DNA of 64,000 nucleotides from Verrucomicrobiota bacterium (GTDB lineage: Bacteria > Verrucomicrobiota > Verrucomicrobiia > Limisphaerales > JADLHS01): contig JAKQDQ010000178.1 in NCBI GenBank assembly GCA_029573725.1, forward strand, positions 531,929 through 595,928, given 5' to 3'. Every line of letters begins with the position of its first letter. The first letter of the stretch is position 1. The notes under the pieces were generated by a model. That model was not told where the DNA came from. It saw only the letters and a list, made by a program, of their open reading frames with translations, and did not search any database. This document shows, piece by piece, positions 10,212-19,300 of this stretch. Position numbers and translations under genes: made by a program.

Positions 10212-10256
10212 TCTGGTCGCTGTGAAAACAACGCCTTCGGCACGGGCAGCGCGGCG
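10212..10256. repeat. 45-nt near-identical copy of DUF1501 coding bases 4237-4283
   Basis: The two stretches align from TCTGGTCGCTGTG to GGCAGCGCGGCG with a single substitution and a 2-base gap. On the minus strand both read AALPVPKALFS before the gap shifts the frame. A match this long cannot be chance. The copy lies about 200 bases upstream of the DUF1800 start, in the same orientation as the coding copy. Confidence 0.75.
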
Positions 10257-10382
10257 GTGACCGTGAGCCCCGCCCCCAACGTCCACCACACGGCGCGACG
10301 GCGGAAGTAGCGGTGCAGGTCAAAACCCATCGTTTCAGTTCTACGGAAGTTCGCCGGTCCAAGTCGAAACTTTTCCACCTCC

Positions 10383-10430
10383 CCGGCAGGAGGCATTTGC
10401 CTCTATCAGCAGGAGGTATTCGCCTCTGCC
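10383..10430. repeat. Two tandem imperfect hairpin units
   Basis: The unit GCAGGAGGCATTTGCCTCT is followed after a few bases by GCAGGAGGTATTCGCCTCT. Each can fold (GAGGC with GCCTC, loop of 4; or GAGG with CCTC). This is the layout of REP/BIME-type repeats or of a regulatory RNA structure. Only one pair is seen in the window. Confidence 0.5.
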
Positions 10431-10594
10431 CAACAGGGCATCTACCCATCTAGGCGGTCCTTTGGATAACATTTCTAATCACACCCACGATGTACGAACA
10501 ACCAATTCAGTGTTCAGATGAACACCCAAAGGTATACAGGACGCCCAAACCAAAGCCGAAAACCCACCCAACACAGCTACCAAACCCAATGCCT

Positions 10595-10888
10595 ATGAAC
10601 TCCAACCACACCTTGGCCATCATCACGATCTCCATGTTTGCCTCCCTCGGTGTGATTGCTGATGAGAACAATTCTGCGGAAACGAAGAGTTATCCGATCA
10701 GCATCAACGCCGAGATGGGCAGTACCGGTTTAGGTGGCAAGATCTCGTGGCGCTTCCTTGATCATTTTGGCGTGCGTGGCGGCATTCCGAAAAACGAATT
10801 GAGCCATCAGCAGCAGGATCTGGAGGACGCGGTCAAGATTATCAAATTCTGGCCTGTGTTGAAGCTCTACGTGAGTTTTCAGTTCTAA
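10595..10888 (+). CDS. Short outer-membrane beta-barrel-like protein, apparently internally deleted
   Basis: From the ATG at 10595 (another ATG two codons earlier), the 97-residue product has a signal-like start (LAIITISMFASLGVIA). A first strand region typical of porin-like proteins follows (MGSTGLGGKISWRFLDHFGV), and it ends LKLYVSFQF, an aromatic C-terminus like a barrel assembly signal. Proteins with this beginning and end (KFWPVLKLYVSF) are normally 200 residues or more. Here the junction at about GVRGGIPKNELSHQQQ suggests that most barrel strands were lost in frame. It could be a remnant, or a short oligomerising barrel. Confidence 0.55.
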   Translation: MNSNHTLAIITISMFASLGVIADENNSAETKSYPISINAEMGSTGLGGKISWRFLDHFGVRGGIPKNELSHQQQDLEDAVKIIKFWPVLKLYVSFQF

Positions 10889-10970
10889 AAGCGAGTTAAG
10901 GCTGAAACGACGGCGCAACCTTCCAGACGCACCGATTCCTCCGCACCAATCGAGCGAACAACCAAAAACC

Positions 10971-11291
10971 ATGAAACCAAAAGTATTTGTTTTCACCCAC
11001 GCATTTGCCTGTCTCTTGCTCCTCGGGGCCGGCTGTTCGACTTCAATGTCCAAACGCTTGAACCGGCTCGAATTGGGCATGAAGCCCGCCCAAGCGAAGA
11101 AGATTCTGGGGGACGATTATGTGGTAAAAGCCTCCCGGACTGATGCCAATGGGGCGACGTTGCAACTTTGGGAGTATCGCGACAAGAAAACCGAGGAAGC
11201 TTACAGCATCTATTTCAAGGATGGTTTCCTGGCGCAGTGGGGCATTCCAGCCAGACAGGATTTCCCGGAACTCAACCTGCCAAAACGATGA
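10971..11291 (+). CDS. BamE/SmpA-like lipoprotein
   Basis: The 106-residue protein has a lipoprotein signal ending LLLLGAGC (lipobox, with Cys near residue 23), so it is lipid-anchored. It is followed by LNRLELGMKPAQAKKILGDD and LQLWEYRDKKTEEAYSIYFKDG, the pattern of the SmpA/OmlA/BamE fold (two helices, then strands). BamE proper assists the BAM complex, but many small BamE-like lipoproteins have other, unknown roles. It follows the shortened barrel gene by 82 bases in the same direction, so a joint transcript is possible. Confidence 0.75.
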   Translation: MKPKVFVFTHAFACLLLLGAGCSTSMSKRLNRLELGMKPAQAKKILGDDYVVKASRTDANGATLQLWEYRDKKTEEAYSIYFKDGFLAQWGIPARQDFPELNLPKR

Positions 11292-11478
11292 TGTCCCGCC
11301 ACAAATTCCGAACCCAACCCGGGCGACCGTTTTTCCCAGTCTCGACCGCACTCTCGGGATTTGAAGCCGCGAAAGAGAAATTGGGCGATCCGGCGCGTCA
11401 GGAGAAAATGAATTTTCGTGCGCGTAGGAATTCGGAGGGTTCGGCTCCCGAGTAACTGGGATTTGTTTGAATTTGCAG

Positions 11479-11885
11479 AAAGGGATCAGTTCTTGGTATT
11501 ATTCACTCCCATCATTCACCTGAGGGCTCCTTGCCGCCACCGGTGCAAACGGTTGTTGAGATAGCTCGCCGTGCCCATCCCCAGGCGCTCGGCAATCCAC
11601 TTCACCGTCACCAGCGTCTCCGCCCGCACCGGCGCCGCTATTGCCACCTTGCTCAAGTCGCCTTTCGCCCGCGCCGCCAAATCGCCCGCCCGCCATTTTC
11701 GACGTTTCAATGCTTCAGCAATCATCCGCTCCCGGTCCTGGTCATCTTTGAAAATCTCCTCCCGCCGCTCGCCACGATTCATCACAGGATAAATCGCGCC
11801 GGGATAGTCCACGCGTAACTTCCGCGCCATGACCAGGCCCGCCCAGTGGACAGCGAGTAGTCAATACCAAGAACTGACCCCTTTT
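11479..11885 (-). mobile_element. 407-bp element with terminal inverted repeats, copy 2
   Basis: Its structure is the same as the element at 1443-1849: left inverted repeat at 11479-11500, right at 11863-11884, one mismatch between them, and one minus-strand gene inside. The right tip is duplicated: CTGACCCCTTTTC occurs at 11874-11886 and again at 11888-11900. The right side abuts a formylglycine-generating-enzyme-like fragment. Both copies are in the same orientation, 10 kb apart, so recombination between them could delete or duplicate the DUF1800/DUF1501 operon. Confidence 0.8.
11516..11830 (-). CDS. Internally deleted REP-associated tyrosine transposase, copy 2
   Basis: This 104-residue product differs from copy 1 at three residues (Arg to Pro, Val to Leu and Gly to Ser in the C-terminal half). 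As in copy 1, the N-terminal signature MARKLRVDYPGAIYPVMNRG is joined directly to the C-terminal DNA-binding-like region. The HUH motif and catalytic tyrosine are missing. The frame is intact in both copies, which hints at spread by a full-length transposase acting in trans rather than by independent deletion. Confidence 0.65.
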   Translation of the reverse strand: MARKLRVDYPGAIYPVMNRGERREEIFKDDQDRERMIAEALKRRKWRAGDLAARAKGDLSKVAIAAPVRAETLVTVKWIAERLGMGTASYLNNRLHRWRQGALR

Positions 11886-11900
11886 CACTGACCCCTTTTC

Positions 11901-12113
11901 GACATAGCCAATGGATTCAATGGCGGGTATGCGGTGACGGATTCCACGGCTTATTTGAATAGCCAGAATTATTTGACGGACGTAGGCGCGTTCAGCTTAG
12001 CCGACAGTTTTTATGGGACGTTTGATCAAGGCGGGAGTGTGTGGGAGTGGAATGATGCCGTAACCGGGTCTGCGCGTGGTGTGCGCGGCGGGAGGTGGGG
12101 CGGCGCAGGATGC
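11901..12113 (+). pseudogene. Fragment of a formylglycine-generating-enzyme-like (SUMF1) domain protein
   Basis: From 11901 the frame reads IANGFNGGYAVTDSTAY, then YLTDVGAFSLADSFYGTFD, then QGGSVWEWNDAVTG and ARGVRGGRWGG. This is the typical end of the FGE-sulfatase domain (FDQGGNVWEWNE...RGGSW). The front two thirds are gone and replaced by element copy 2. After GGRWGG the sequence loses similarity. It cannot be functional. Confidence 0.8.
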
Positions 12114-12200
12114 AATGCGGGGGAAGCGGAGTCGCAGCCCGGCGGCACCGGAGATTCAGCGCCCTGCGCCGGCCGGACCCGCTGCCAGTCCTGGGGGTAA

Positions 12201-12965
12201 TCAACGGGTGGGTGTTGGGTCCGCGTTGCGCGCGGCAGGCGGGGGCAGTTCGCGGATTCGTAAGTTGCGAAACCATGCCTCGCTGCGATGGTCGGTCAGC
12301 ATGAGATGGCCCCGGATTGCGGTTCCGAACCCCGGTTCGTCCTTGAACTTGCTGTGTTGCAGGGCGGCCTTGAGTTCCGGGCTGCCCAGTTCATACGCGA
12401 GCACCTTGACGTCATTGAGCCAGTGTTCGACGTGGCCGCCTTGAACCAGAATGCGGGAACGATTCCATTGACCGCAGGGTTTGACGGGCGATTTCACCTG
12501 AAGCGGCAGCACGTCGTAAAACGCCGCGGTTTGCCGGCGCGGATCAGTGGTGGTGGTGTCGTCCACCATTTGATACTCGTGGCCGGGGGCGGACGGACGG
12601 TTTTCGGTGACAAAATATTTCACGCCATTGTTGGCCGCGGCGGGGAGTTTCCACTCCCATTCGAACACAAAATTTTCATACGTCGCCTCGGTGATGAGAT
12701 TGCCGCCAGCGCCGCCTGCAGACAATTTCAAGCAGCCCTCCTGCACCGTCCAGCCGGAGGAGGGGAAGGTCTTCCGGTTGTATCCCCGCCAGCCGGCGGT
12801 GGATTTGCCGTCGAACAGGGACTGCCAGGCCTGCGGTTCCGCTTCCGCCGGCCCGGCCCGGCCCACCCCCGCCGCAATGAACAACCCGACGGCCAGCAGC
12901 CATCGCATTTGCGGAGACTTCGCGCGGGCGGAGGGTTGTTGCTGGGCAGCCGGGTTGGTGGTCAT
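12201..12965 (-). CDS. Secreted DUF1080 (3-keto-disaccharide hydrolase-like) protein
   Basis: The 254-residue protein has a signal peptide (MRWLLAVGLFIAAGVGRA) after a 19-residue leader. A full DUF1080 domain follows: WQSLFDGKSTAGWRGY, YENFVFEWEWKLPAAANNGV, HEYQMVDDT, and near the end GFGTAIRGHLMLTDH and AWFRNLRIREL. DUF1080 has a concanavalin-like jelly-roll fold and is linked to hydrolysis of 3-keto-sugars or to carbohydrate binding. Its ATG (12965-12963) overlaps the TGA of the preceding gene as ATGA, so the two are probably translated together. It is the last gene of the operon that starts with the sialidase-like gene. Confidence 0.88.
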   Translation of the reverse strand: MTTNPAAQQQPSARAKSPQMRWLLAVGLFIAAGVGRAGPAEAEPQAWQSLFDGKSTAGWRGYNRKTFPSSGWTVQEGCLKLSAGGAGGNLITEATYENFVFEWEWKLPAAANNGVKYFVTENRPSAPGHEYQMVDDTTTTDPRRQTAAFYDVLPLQVKSPVKPCGQWNRSRILVQGGHVEHWLNDVKVLAYELGSPELKAALQHSKFKDEPGFGTAIRGHLMLTDHRSEAWFRNLRIRELPPPAARNADPTPTR

Positions 12966-14662
12966 GGTCGGGGGAAATTCAATGCGGGCAACCGGTAAAT
13001 TTCCACATCGTCAAACCAGCATCCGTCGGCATCGGTTTTCTGATTGTGGACGTTGAGCAGCACCACGAGGCGGCCCGCTTCCGCTGGCACGGTGACGGTT
13101 CCCCATGCGGTCAGCCAATCCCCCGGTCCGGCTTTGAAGGTGAAGACGCGATCCTCCGCCTCGTGGACCCAGTTTCCTTCGGAGGTCTGCCAGCGAACCC
13201 TCAAGTCGGAGGTGGCCGCGCCTGACAACCGGGACTTCGCTTGCACCACGTAGATCTGATGGGGCGCTGCGGGAAGCCACTGCAAAAAGCAACCGCGCGT
13301 CACCCGACTGGCGCGCCCGGAACCGCCGCCGATCTGGCTATCCCAGGTAAAAGTGCCGGTGGCCTGCTTTTCGTCCTGCCACACGTTCCAACCTTCCGGT
13401 CGGGTGGCGCCTTGAGCCGGCCCGCGATCAAACGCACCGTTCACCGCCAGATTGGTGGTGGCGTTCCGGGCTTGCAGACGGGCCAGTTCCGCGCGCGCCG
13501 CTCCGACGGGATCACGCACCCAAGCAATCGTGCGCGTGATGCCGGGCAAGGCTTCCTCCCACGAACGACCTTTGCCCACCGTGTGGGCCAGCGCTTCCGC
13601 GCGCCACGGCTGCTCCCTGGCCAACCCACTCCACCAACGGGATTGCTCGCCGTAAATCCAGACGTATTCGTCCGCCGCATCGCGCGCGGCATTCAAATTG
13701 CGCGCCAACCGCTTGAGGCGCGAGCCGTCCAACGGCGGACGGTAATATTGATTGCCCGGTTCATTGACAAACATGTCGAGGTAAAAACCGAAACCGGCCT
13801 GCACCTGTTGCCGGTACTTGGCGCGACTCTCCGGCGCAACCAGTTTGATGCACGGGCCCGACCAGGAGCGCATGTTGAGCGCGGCGCGCTGGTAGGCTTC
13901 CACACTGTCCAGGTAGTATCCGTTTTCGCATCCGTCCACGAGGATCATTTCGGGTGGTGCGGCGTCGAGCATGCCGTTGAAAAATGCGGGCAGCAACCCG
14001 TAGTGGTCATGGATCAGCACCGGGACGGGAGCCTCCGCCTGGCCCGCGTGCTGCACCACGCTGTTGAGGAACAAAGCCAGCACCACGGCCTGCGGCATCT
14101 CCGCGGCCAGACGGCGGATGACCTGCGCGCCGCGCCGCCGGGCAAGCGCCGCGGTTTCAGCGAAGGAACGTTTTTTGGCCGGATCGAATTTCCACTGATT
14201 CTCCCCGTAAGGTTCGAAGTCGAAGGCCAGCCCCTTCGCACCGCCCTCGCGGGCGAGCCAGCCGCAGATGCCGATTTTTCCCGCCAGGGCGTCCCAAGCT
14301 TCGTCATCCGCCCAGTCCAGAAATTGGGGCGTCGCGTTGAAGAGCAGAAAATTCTGTGTGTAGTTTGTAAACCGGCAGGCGCGCAGGTCTTCCCGCGCGA
14401 CCTGGAACCATTCCTTGCGCCATGGAGTCGGATCCCAGCCGCTCTGGGTGGTGACCGGCCGGCCGGTGTCGGATTGAGCGGTAACCCGGAAGATGACGCC
14501 GTCGAACGGGCCTTCCCGTTCCATCTCGGGACCGAACTGGCGCAGAAACGCCGGGTCCGGAATGTCCCAGCCCAGTTCGATGAATTTCCGGTCGGCGGCG
14601 CGCGTGCCGGGCAGAGCCAGCAGCCCCAGACCAGTCAGCAAAATCAAGATGGTGCGTTGCAT
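12962..14662 (-). CDS. Putative secreted glycoside hydrolase-like protein with C-terminal carbohydrate-binding-like module
   Basis: The start at 14662 gives a signal peptide (MQRTILILLTGLGLLALP, cut near TRAA) and 566 residues. Residues from about 25 to 380 look like a TIM-barrel enzyme (KFIELGWDIPDPAFLRQF, GLAFDFEPYGENQWKFD, MILVDGCENGYYLDS, FYLDMFVNEPGNQYY). The last 140 residues (NLAVNGAFDRG to WFDDVEIYRLP) match the pattern of CBM4/9-type jelly-roll modules. I cannot assign a GH family. Asp and Glu in FDFEPYGE are candidate catalytic residues. It lies between a sialidase-like gene and a DUF1080 gene, consistent with breakdown of a decorated glycan. Confidence 0.7.
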   Translation of the reverse strand: MQRTILILLTGLGLLALPGTRAADRKFIELGWDIPDPAFLRQFGPEMEREGPFDGVIFRVTAQSDTGRPVTTQSGWDPTPWRKEWFQVAREDLRACRFTNYTQNFLLFNATPQFLDWADDEAWDALAGKIGICGWLAREGGAKGLAFDFEPYGENQWKFDPAKKRSFAETAALARRRGAQVIRRLAAEMPQAVVLALFLNSVVQHAGQAEAPVPVLIHDHYGLLPAFFNGMLDAAPPEMILVDGCENGYYLDSVEAYQRAALNMRSWSGPCIKLVAPESRAKYRQQVQAGFGFYLDMFVNEPGNQYYRPPLDGSRLKRLARNLNAARDAADEYVWIYGEQSRWWSGLAREQPWRAEALAHTVGKGRSWEEALPGITRTIAWVRDPVGAARAELARLQARNATTNLAVNGAFDRGPAQGATRPEGWNVWQDEKQATGTFTWDSQIGGGSGRASRVTRGCFLQWLPAAPHQIYVVQAKSRLSGAATSDLRVRWQTSEGNWVHEAEDRVFTFKAGPGDWLTAWGTVTVPAEAGRLVVLLNVHNQKTDADGCWFDDVEIYRLPALNFPRP

Positions 14663-14767
14663 GACACTCTCCGCCTGCCGCGACTTTACTGCGGACGGCG
14701 GCGGGTTTAAATCAAAATGCACCGGTGCGGGAGGGTGCGGACCGGCTGGCATTTGCCTGACCGTGGC

Positions 14768-15919
14768 TCACTTGGACAACCAGCTTTTCACCCGACCGCC
14801 ATGCTGAATCCAGTCTTCGTCGAGTACCGCATGATTGATGACGGTGCGTTCGTGCGAAGTGAAGATGAGGTGGATTTTTCCGTCGCGTGTCTGCACCGCC
14901 GCCGGGTAGGCATAATCGTAAGGTCCTTCGGCCACATTCCGCCGCCAGGGCCAGGATTGATCGCCATCGGCGGAAAGGGCGACCGTCAACGGCGTCCGTT
15001 CGTTCATGTTGTCATTGAACACCAGCAGCAGCTTGCCGCTGGCCAGCTTGATGAAATCCAGCGCAGCGTTGGGATTTTTGAATGACGAATTCTCACCCGC
15101 GCTCCAGGTCCAACCGCCGTCGTGGGATTCCGCGCGGATGGCCCAGCCGTTGGTGGTTGGCTCATAATCGCCGCCCCGCCGCGCGTAAGCCACCAGCCGG
15201 TCTTTTTGGATTTCCACCGCCACGGGCTGGATGTTGCCCGTCGTCGAGCGGATGCGTCCCGTTGGCTGCCAGGTCCGGTGCTGGACGTCGTAGCGCAGGA
15301 ACAGTCCGGCGCTGTCGGCGGCAATTTTTTCGGTGTCATTCCCGCGCTCCTGATACAGGGGCAGCAGATAATCGCCCCCCTGCAGAACAATCGGCCGGTT
15401 GCAAACCATCATGCCTTCCTCGCTGACCAGCGGAAAGGCATCTGACCAGGTTGCGGCGTTGTCGGTGGACACCTTGGCCTGCACGCGCGAGCTGGACCAG
15501 GTCTCGCCATAGCGCACGACATAAAACAACCAGACCAAACCGTCCGGCGCCTGCCAGACCACGCCGTTGCCCAGCGAGCGGAACGGATCGTGGGCGATGC
15601 GCACCGGCTTGCTCCACTTGCGGCTGCCGGACTTCAAGCGCGAGCCGAACACGCCCGTATCAAGCGCGTATTCACCTTCACCGCCGTAATAAACCACGTA
15701 GAGATCGCCGTTTGCGAGTGCCTCGATACGTGCCGGATGTTTGTACGGACCCGTTTTTACTTCCGGCCCGAACACCCGCTCAATACGCAATTCGCCCGCC
15801 CAGCCCGACGTCATCAGGGTCAGCAGCAATCCGAGCGTGATGCCTGGCCGCCACCGGCTCCGGGGCAACTGGTGGCTCCGGGAGAATGAAATGGAATGGA
15901 TCATGACGGGCAAAAGCAT
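14768..15919 (-). CDS. Secreted sialidase/BNR-repeat family protein
   Basis: The 383-residue protein has a signal region (RWRPGITLGLLLTLMTSGWA) after about 20 residues; an ATG five codons downstream (15904) is an alternative start. At least three Asp-box motifs of the SxDxGxxW kind are seen: STDNAATWSD, SHDGGWTWSAG and SADGDQSW. An RIEAL segment near the front and CNRPIVLQGGDYLLPLY in the middle are typical of the exo-alpha-sialidase-like BNR family in this phylum. True sialidase activity is not assured, because such proteins also include rhamnosidases and others. It is the first gene of a three-gene minus-strand operon. Confidence 0.82.
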   Translation of the reverse strand: MLLPVMIHSISFSRSHQLPRSRWRPGITLGLLLTLMTSGWAGELRIERVFGPEVKTGPYKHPARIEALANGDLYVVYYGGEGEYALDTGVFGSRLKSGSRKWSKPVRIAHDPFRSLGNGVVWQAPDGLVWLFYVVRYGETWSSSRVQAKVSTDNAATWSDAFPLVSEEGMMVCNRPIVLQGGDYLLPLYQERGNDTEKIAADSAGLFLRYDVQHRTWQPTGRIRSTTGNIQPVAVEIQKDRLVAYARRGGDYEPTTNGWAIRAESHDGGWTWSAGENSSFKNPNAALDFIKLASGKLLLVFNDNMNERTPLTVALSADGDQSWPWRRNVAEGPYDYAYPAAVQTRDGKIHLIFTSHERTVINHAVLDEDWIQHGGRVKSWLSK

Positions 15920-16336
15920 GCCTGCCCGCGGGGTTCAAGCCAAGTTAATCCAGCCTCCAGGATGTCTGCCCATGGCGTTGGGGGAACGAGAATTTATATT
16001 GACTTTGCCGGCGTCCGCAGTTTTACTATCGCACCAGCAAAGACCCACAATCAGCAGCAAACCGGTGACGGTGGACGGCTGATGCCGGGATCCGTTCCGA
16101 ACCTCGAATCTGACGTATGCCAAGAACCGGGCGCCGCAGCGTGGCCGCGAAACACGTGGTGTGCGGATTTGTCCCTGTCGCCAGCCGGTGCGTGCAGGTT
16201 AACCTGCAGCCCCATGACCGCAGGCGTCCCCGGCTTCCGGCTTCGCCCTGATCACCATCCGATGCCCACGATTCTTCCAGCAGCCAAACCTATCCAGATC
16301 CGTTACCACCAGTCCAATCCACAACACCAACAAACA
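15920..16336. other. Divergent intergenic region upstream of the sialidase and LamG genes
   Basis: These 417 bases separate two divergent secreted-protein genes. A possible sigma-70 promoter toward the LamG gene is TTGACT at 15999-16004 with TACTAT at 16024-16029 (spacing 19; TTTACT two bases earlier gives 17). No operator palindrome stands out. A long frame in phase with the LamG gene crosses this region but looks non-coding. Confidence 0.35.
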
Positions 16337-19300
16337 ATGAAAACCAAACTCGTTACTCCACTGGCGATTGCTGCCGCGGCTTCCCTCGCGGCATCCATCA
16401 GCCAGGCACAGATCACCGATGATCTTGTCGTGCACATGACGTTCGATGGGAAAAGCATCTCCGGGAGCTACTCGAACACGGTTTCGAACGGCATTGAGGG
16501 CTACCCGGTCGGCACGCCCGTAGAGGGTCCCGGCAAGCTCGGGCAATGTGTCGTGCTGGCGGTGGATGGGCCGAACGGCATCAACAATTATGTCACGCTT
16601 GGCTACCCGGCCGAATTGATGTTCGGTGCGGTCTCGGACAGTTCCGCCACCGATTTCAGCATTGCCTTTTGGTGCAACTACACGAACCAGGTCAGTGACC
16701 CTTGTTTCATCGGCAGCCAGAATTGGGTTAACAGCCAAAACCCGGGCTGGGGCATTTACATGCAGGGCAGTGGGAACATGCGGATCGTGACGAAGGACGA
16801 TTCCGGTGATGGTTCCCACCGCACCGACACCACCGTCGGCAATCCCGCAGGGATGCTCCGGGACGGCACGTGGCATCATGTGGTGGTGACTTGGGGGCGG
16901 CAAGGGAACATGTCGGTGTACAAAGATGGGGCTTTGGTTTCGGTGGTCTCGGTGGCTGCCACCACCGGTCTGATTGATACTTTTGGCATCGGTCAGGCGG
17001 TCAACATCGGTCAGGACGGCACCGGGTATTACCAGGGCGCGGACTTTAATTACAAGGACTTGCAATTCGACGATCTGGGCATTTGGCGTCGGGAACTTTC
17101 CGCCGGCGAGGTCAATCAGATTTACGTGTATGGGAATGGTGGCACCAACATTTCCCTTGTGCCGACGATTGTGGACCCTTATGTCAAATCCACCGTGCCG
17201 GGGTTCAATGCGGCCGCCGTCAATCCCTCCACTCCGGTGGTGGTCACCATCATGGATGGGGCCAATACTCTGGCCAACGCCTCGGTGGTTTTGACCATCA
17301 ACGGCAGCGAGGTGCCGGTTTCCATCACCAAAACCGGGGCCGAATCGACCGTGACCTACACGCCGACCGGACTCTGGCCGGCAGGACCGAGCACCGCCAC
17401 GATTGTGTTTAGCGGAAGCGGTCCCTCGCCGGTATTCGTGACCAACACGTGGCAATTCACTGTGGCTCCCTTCATCACGTTGACCCCCGCCATGAAGGTG
17501 ACTCCCGATCCCCTGAAGCCGGGCTTCCAATGGAATGTCTTTGCGAATTCCGCCAATACTGTCAACACCAGTGCGCGGGCCGAGGCCGCCCTGGCCGGCC
17601 AGCTCAAGGATCCGCTGGACGGCGTGACGCCGCTGCCGAACAACGCGGACCCGAACGCACAGGGCGCGGCCATCGCGCCGGCGTCGCCCGCCAGCCCCGG
17701 CAATGCGCCCATCAAGTTTGAAATTGCCGGGCCGTTGAATTTGGATGCGGCTTCCGCCGGCACCGGAAACTTCGTTCCAGATGGTCAGATGCCCGGAGTG
17801 CCCGCTGTGGATGCCATGACCGACGGAATTGCGGCCGAAGCCATCACTTACATCAGCCTCCCCGCTGGTCTGGTCATCATGGGCATCAACAGCGACGACG
17901 GCTTCAAGACCACCGCGGGCTTGGTGCCGCAAGATGTGCTGGGGGGGGTTAAGGCTGCGGAGTTTGAAGGCGCACGGGCTCCGGCCAACACCCTCTTCTA
18001 TCTCTCGGTGCAGGAAGCGGGGGTCTATGGTTTCCGCACGCTCTATGAGAACGGGACCGGCGGCGCGGCGATCGAATGGTTCACGGTCAATTCCGGTACC
18101 AATGTCCTGGTCAACGATACTGCCAATGGTGGCTACGCCTCCTACCGCGCCGCCACCACACCGACCCCGCCCTACGTCAAATACGCCAATCCCACCCCGG
18201 TGCCACGCCAGGTCCATGACCTTAGCCGGTCGCTGACCCTCGTTCTCTCGGACGGCACCACCGCGCTGAACGACAACTCGGTCGTGCTCAAACTGGATGG
18301 CAACGTCGTGACGCCGGCCAGGGTGCGTTCCGGCAGTACATTGACGTTGACCTATACTCCCGCCGGACTGCAGTTTCCTGGCGACCGTCACCTTGCGGAA
18401 CTGAGCTTCAGCAATGTGGGGGGGAGTTACAGCGTCACCAATCGTTGGAGTTTTTTTGGCCTTCAGAACATTCTGCTGCCCAGTCCGGTCCTGACCGAAA
18501 ACTTTGACGCCTACACCGAAGGGACGGTGCCCACCGGCTGGACCGAGTGGAACTTTACCGACTGCTCCGACACCTATTGCGATGTGCCGGGCGCCAACCT
18601 CGATGATCTGACATCCGATACCTACAAAGGCTGGGTGGTGGTTTCCCGGGCCCGCCTGGAAGTTCTGAAAGGCCGCATCTTCCAGGTCGCTCCGGGGCAG
18701 ACCAACAACGGGGCGGAAGTCACCCTGGACGACTTGAGCACCGGCAACGTGATTTATGCGGAATCCGACACGCGCGACGGCAATCAAGTCCAGTTCATTA
18801 CCTCCAGCGCTTACGATCTCTCGGCGGTGGCCAACCCGGCCATTTCGTTGAGCAGCTTGTACGAGCAGAATCAGGACAGCACTGGCACGCTGGAATACTC
18901 CGTGGACGGCGGGAACACCTGGTTGCCCGTGTTCATCTACCTGGACCAGGTGGATGACGGAGGTGACATCATACTCAACCCCGACGGCACGGTGGACGCC
19001 ATCGCCACCCTCACCGGACTCAATGACGACACGGCGATGTGGGTGGATAACAGTGTTCCGAAGGGCGGCAAATACGGTGATGCGCTGGCCGGCCCGGTCA
19101 CGCCGGCCCTCGGGCGATTCATCCTGCCGCGTAATAATGATGATCAACTCGCAGACAAACGGCTGGAAATCTATCGTCTGCCGGCCGCGAGTCATAAGTC
19201 AGACGTCCGCTTGCGGTTCGCCCAGCTCGGCACGGGAAGCTGGTATTGGGGTGTGGACAACATCCGGTTTTATGATGTGGCCGCGGCCCCAGCCCCCGCC

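Larger units (their letters stand above)
10014..10594. other. Intergenic leader with tandem hairpins and a copied DUF1501 segment
   Basis: About 580 bases separate the DUF1800 start from the next plus-strand gene. I see no convincing gene. Two things stand out. At 10212-10256 there is a near copy of DUF1501 codons 4237-4283. At about 10383-10430 there are two adjacent 22-base units, each with a GAGGC/GCCTC-type hairpin. A minus-strand frame at 10336-10260 reads like a membrane-protein start (MGFDLHRYFRRRAVWWTLGA), but it runs on into noise. Confidence 0.5.

Noticed and set aside
11168-11455. A 95-codon plus-strand frame overlapping and following the BamE-like gene
   Set aside because: It is out of frame with the lipoprotein gene, and its tail has no recognisable content or ribosome site.
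13241-14710. A 489-codon open frame opposite the unassigned hydrolase gene
   Set aside because: Arg/Gly-rich shadow with no similarity to any protein family.
16199-19195. A 998-codon open frame antisense to the LamG gene
   Set aside because: It mirrors the real gene in a GC-rich frame, has no domain, signal or start context, and is Arg/Gly/His-rich like other shadow frames.
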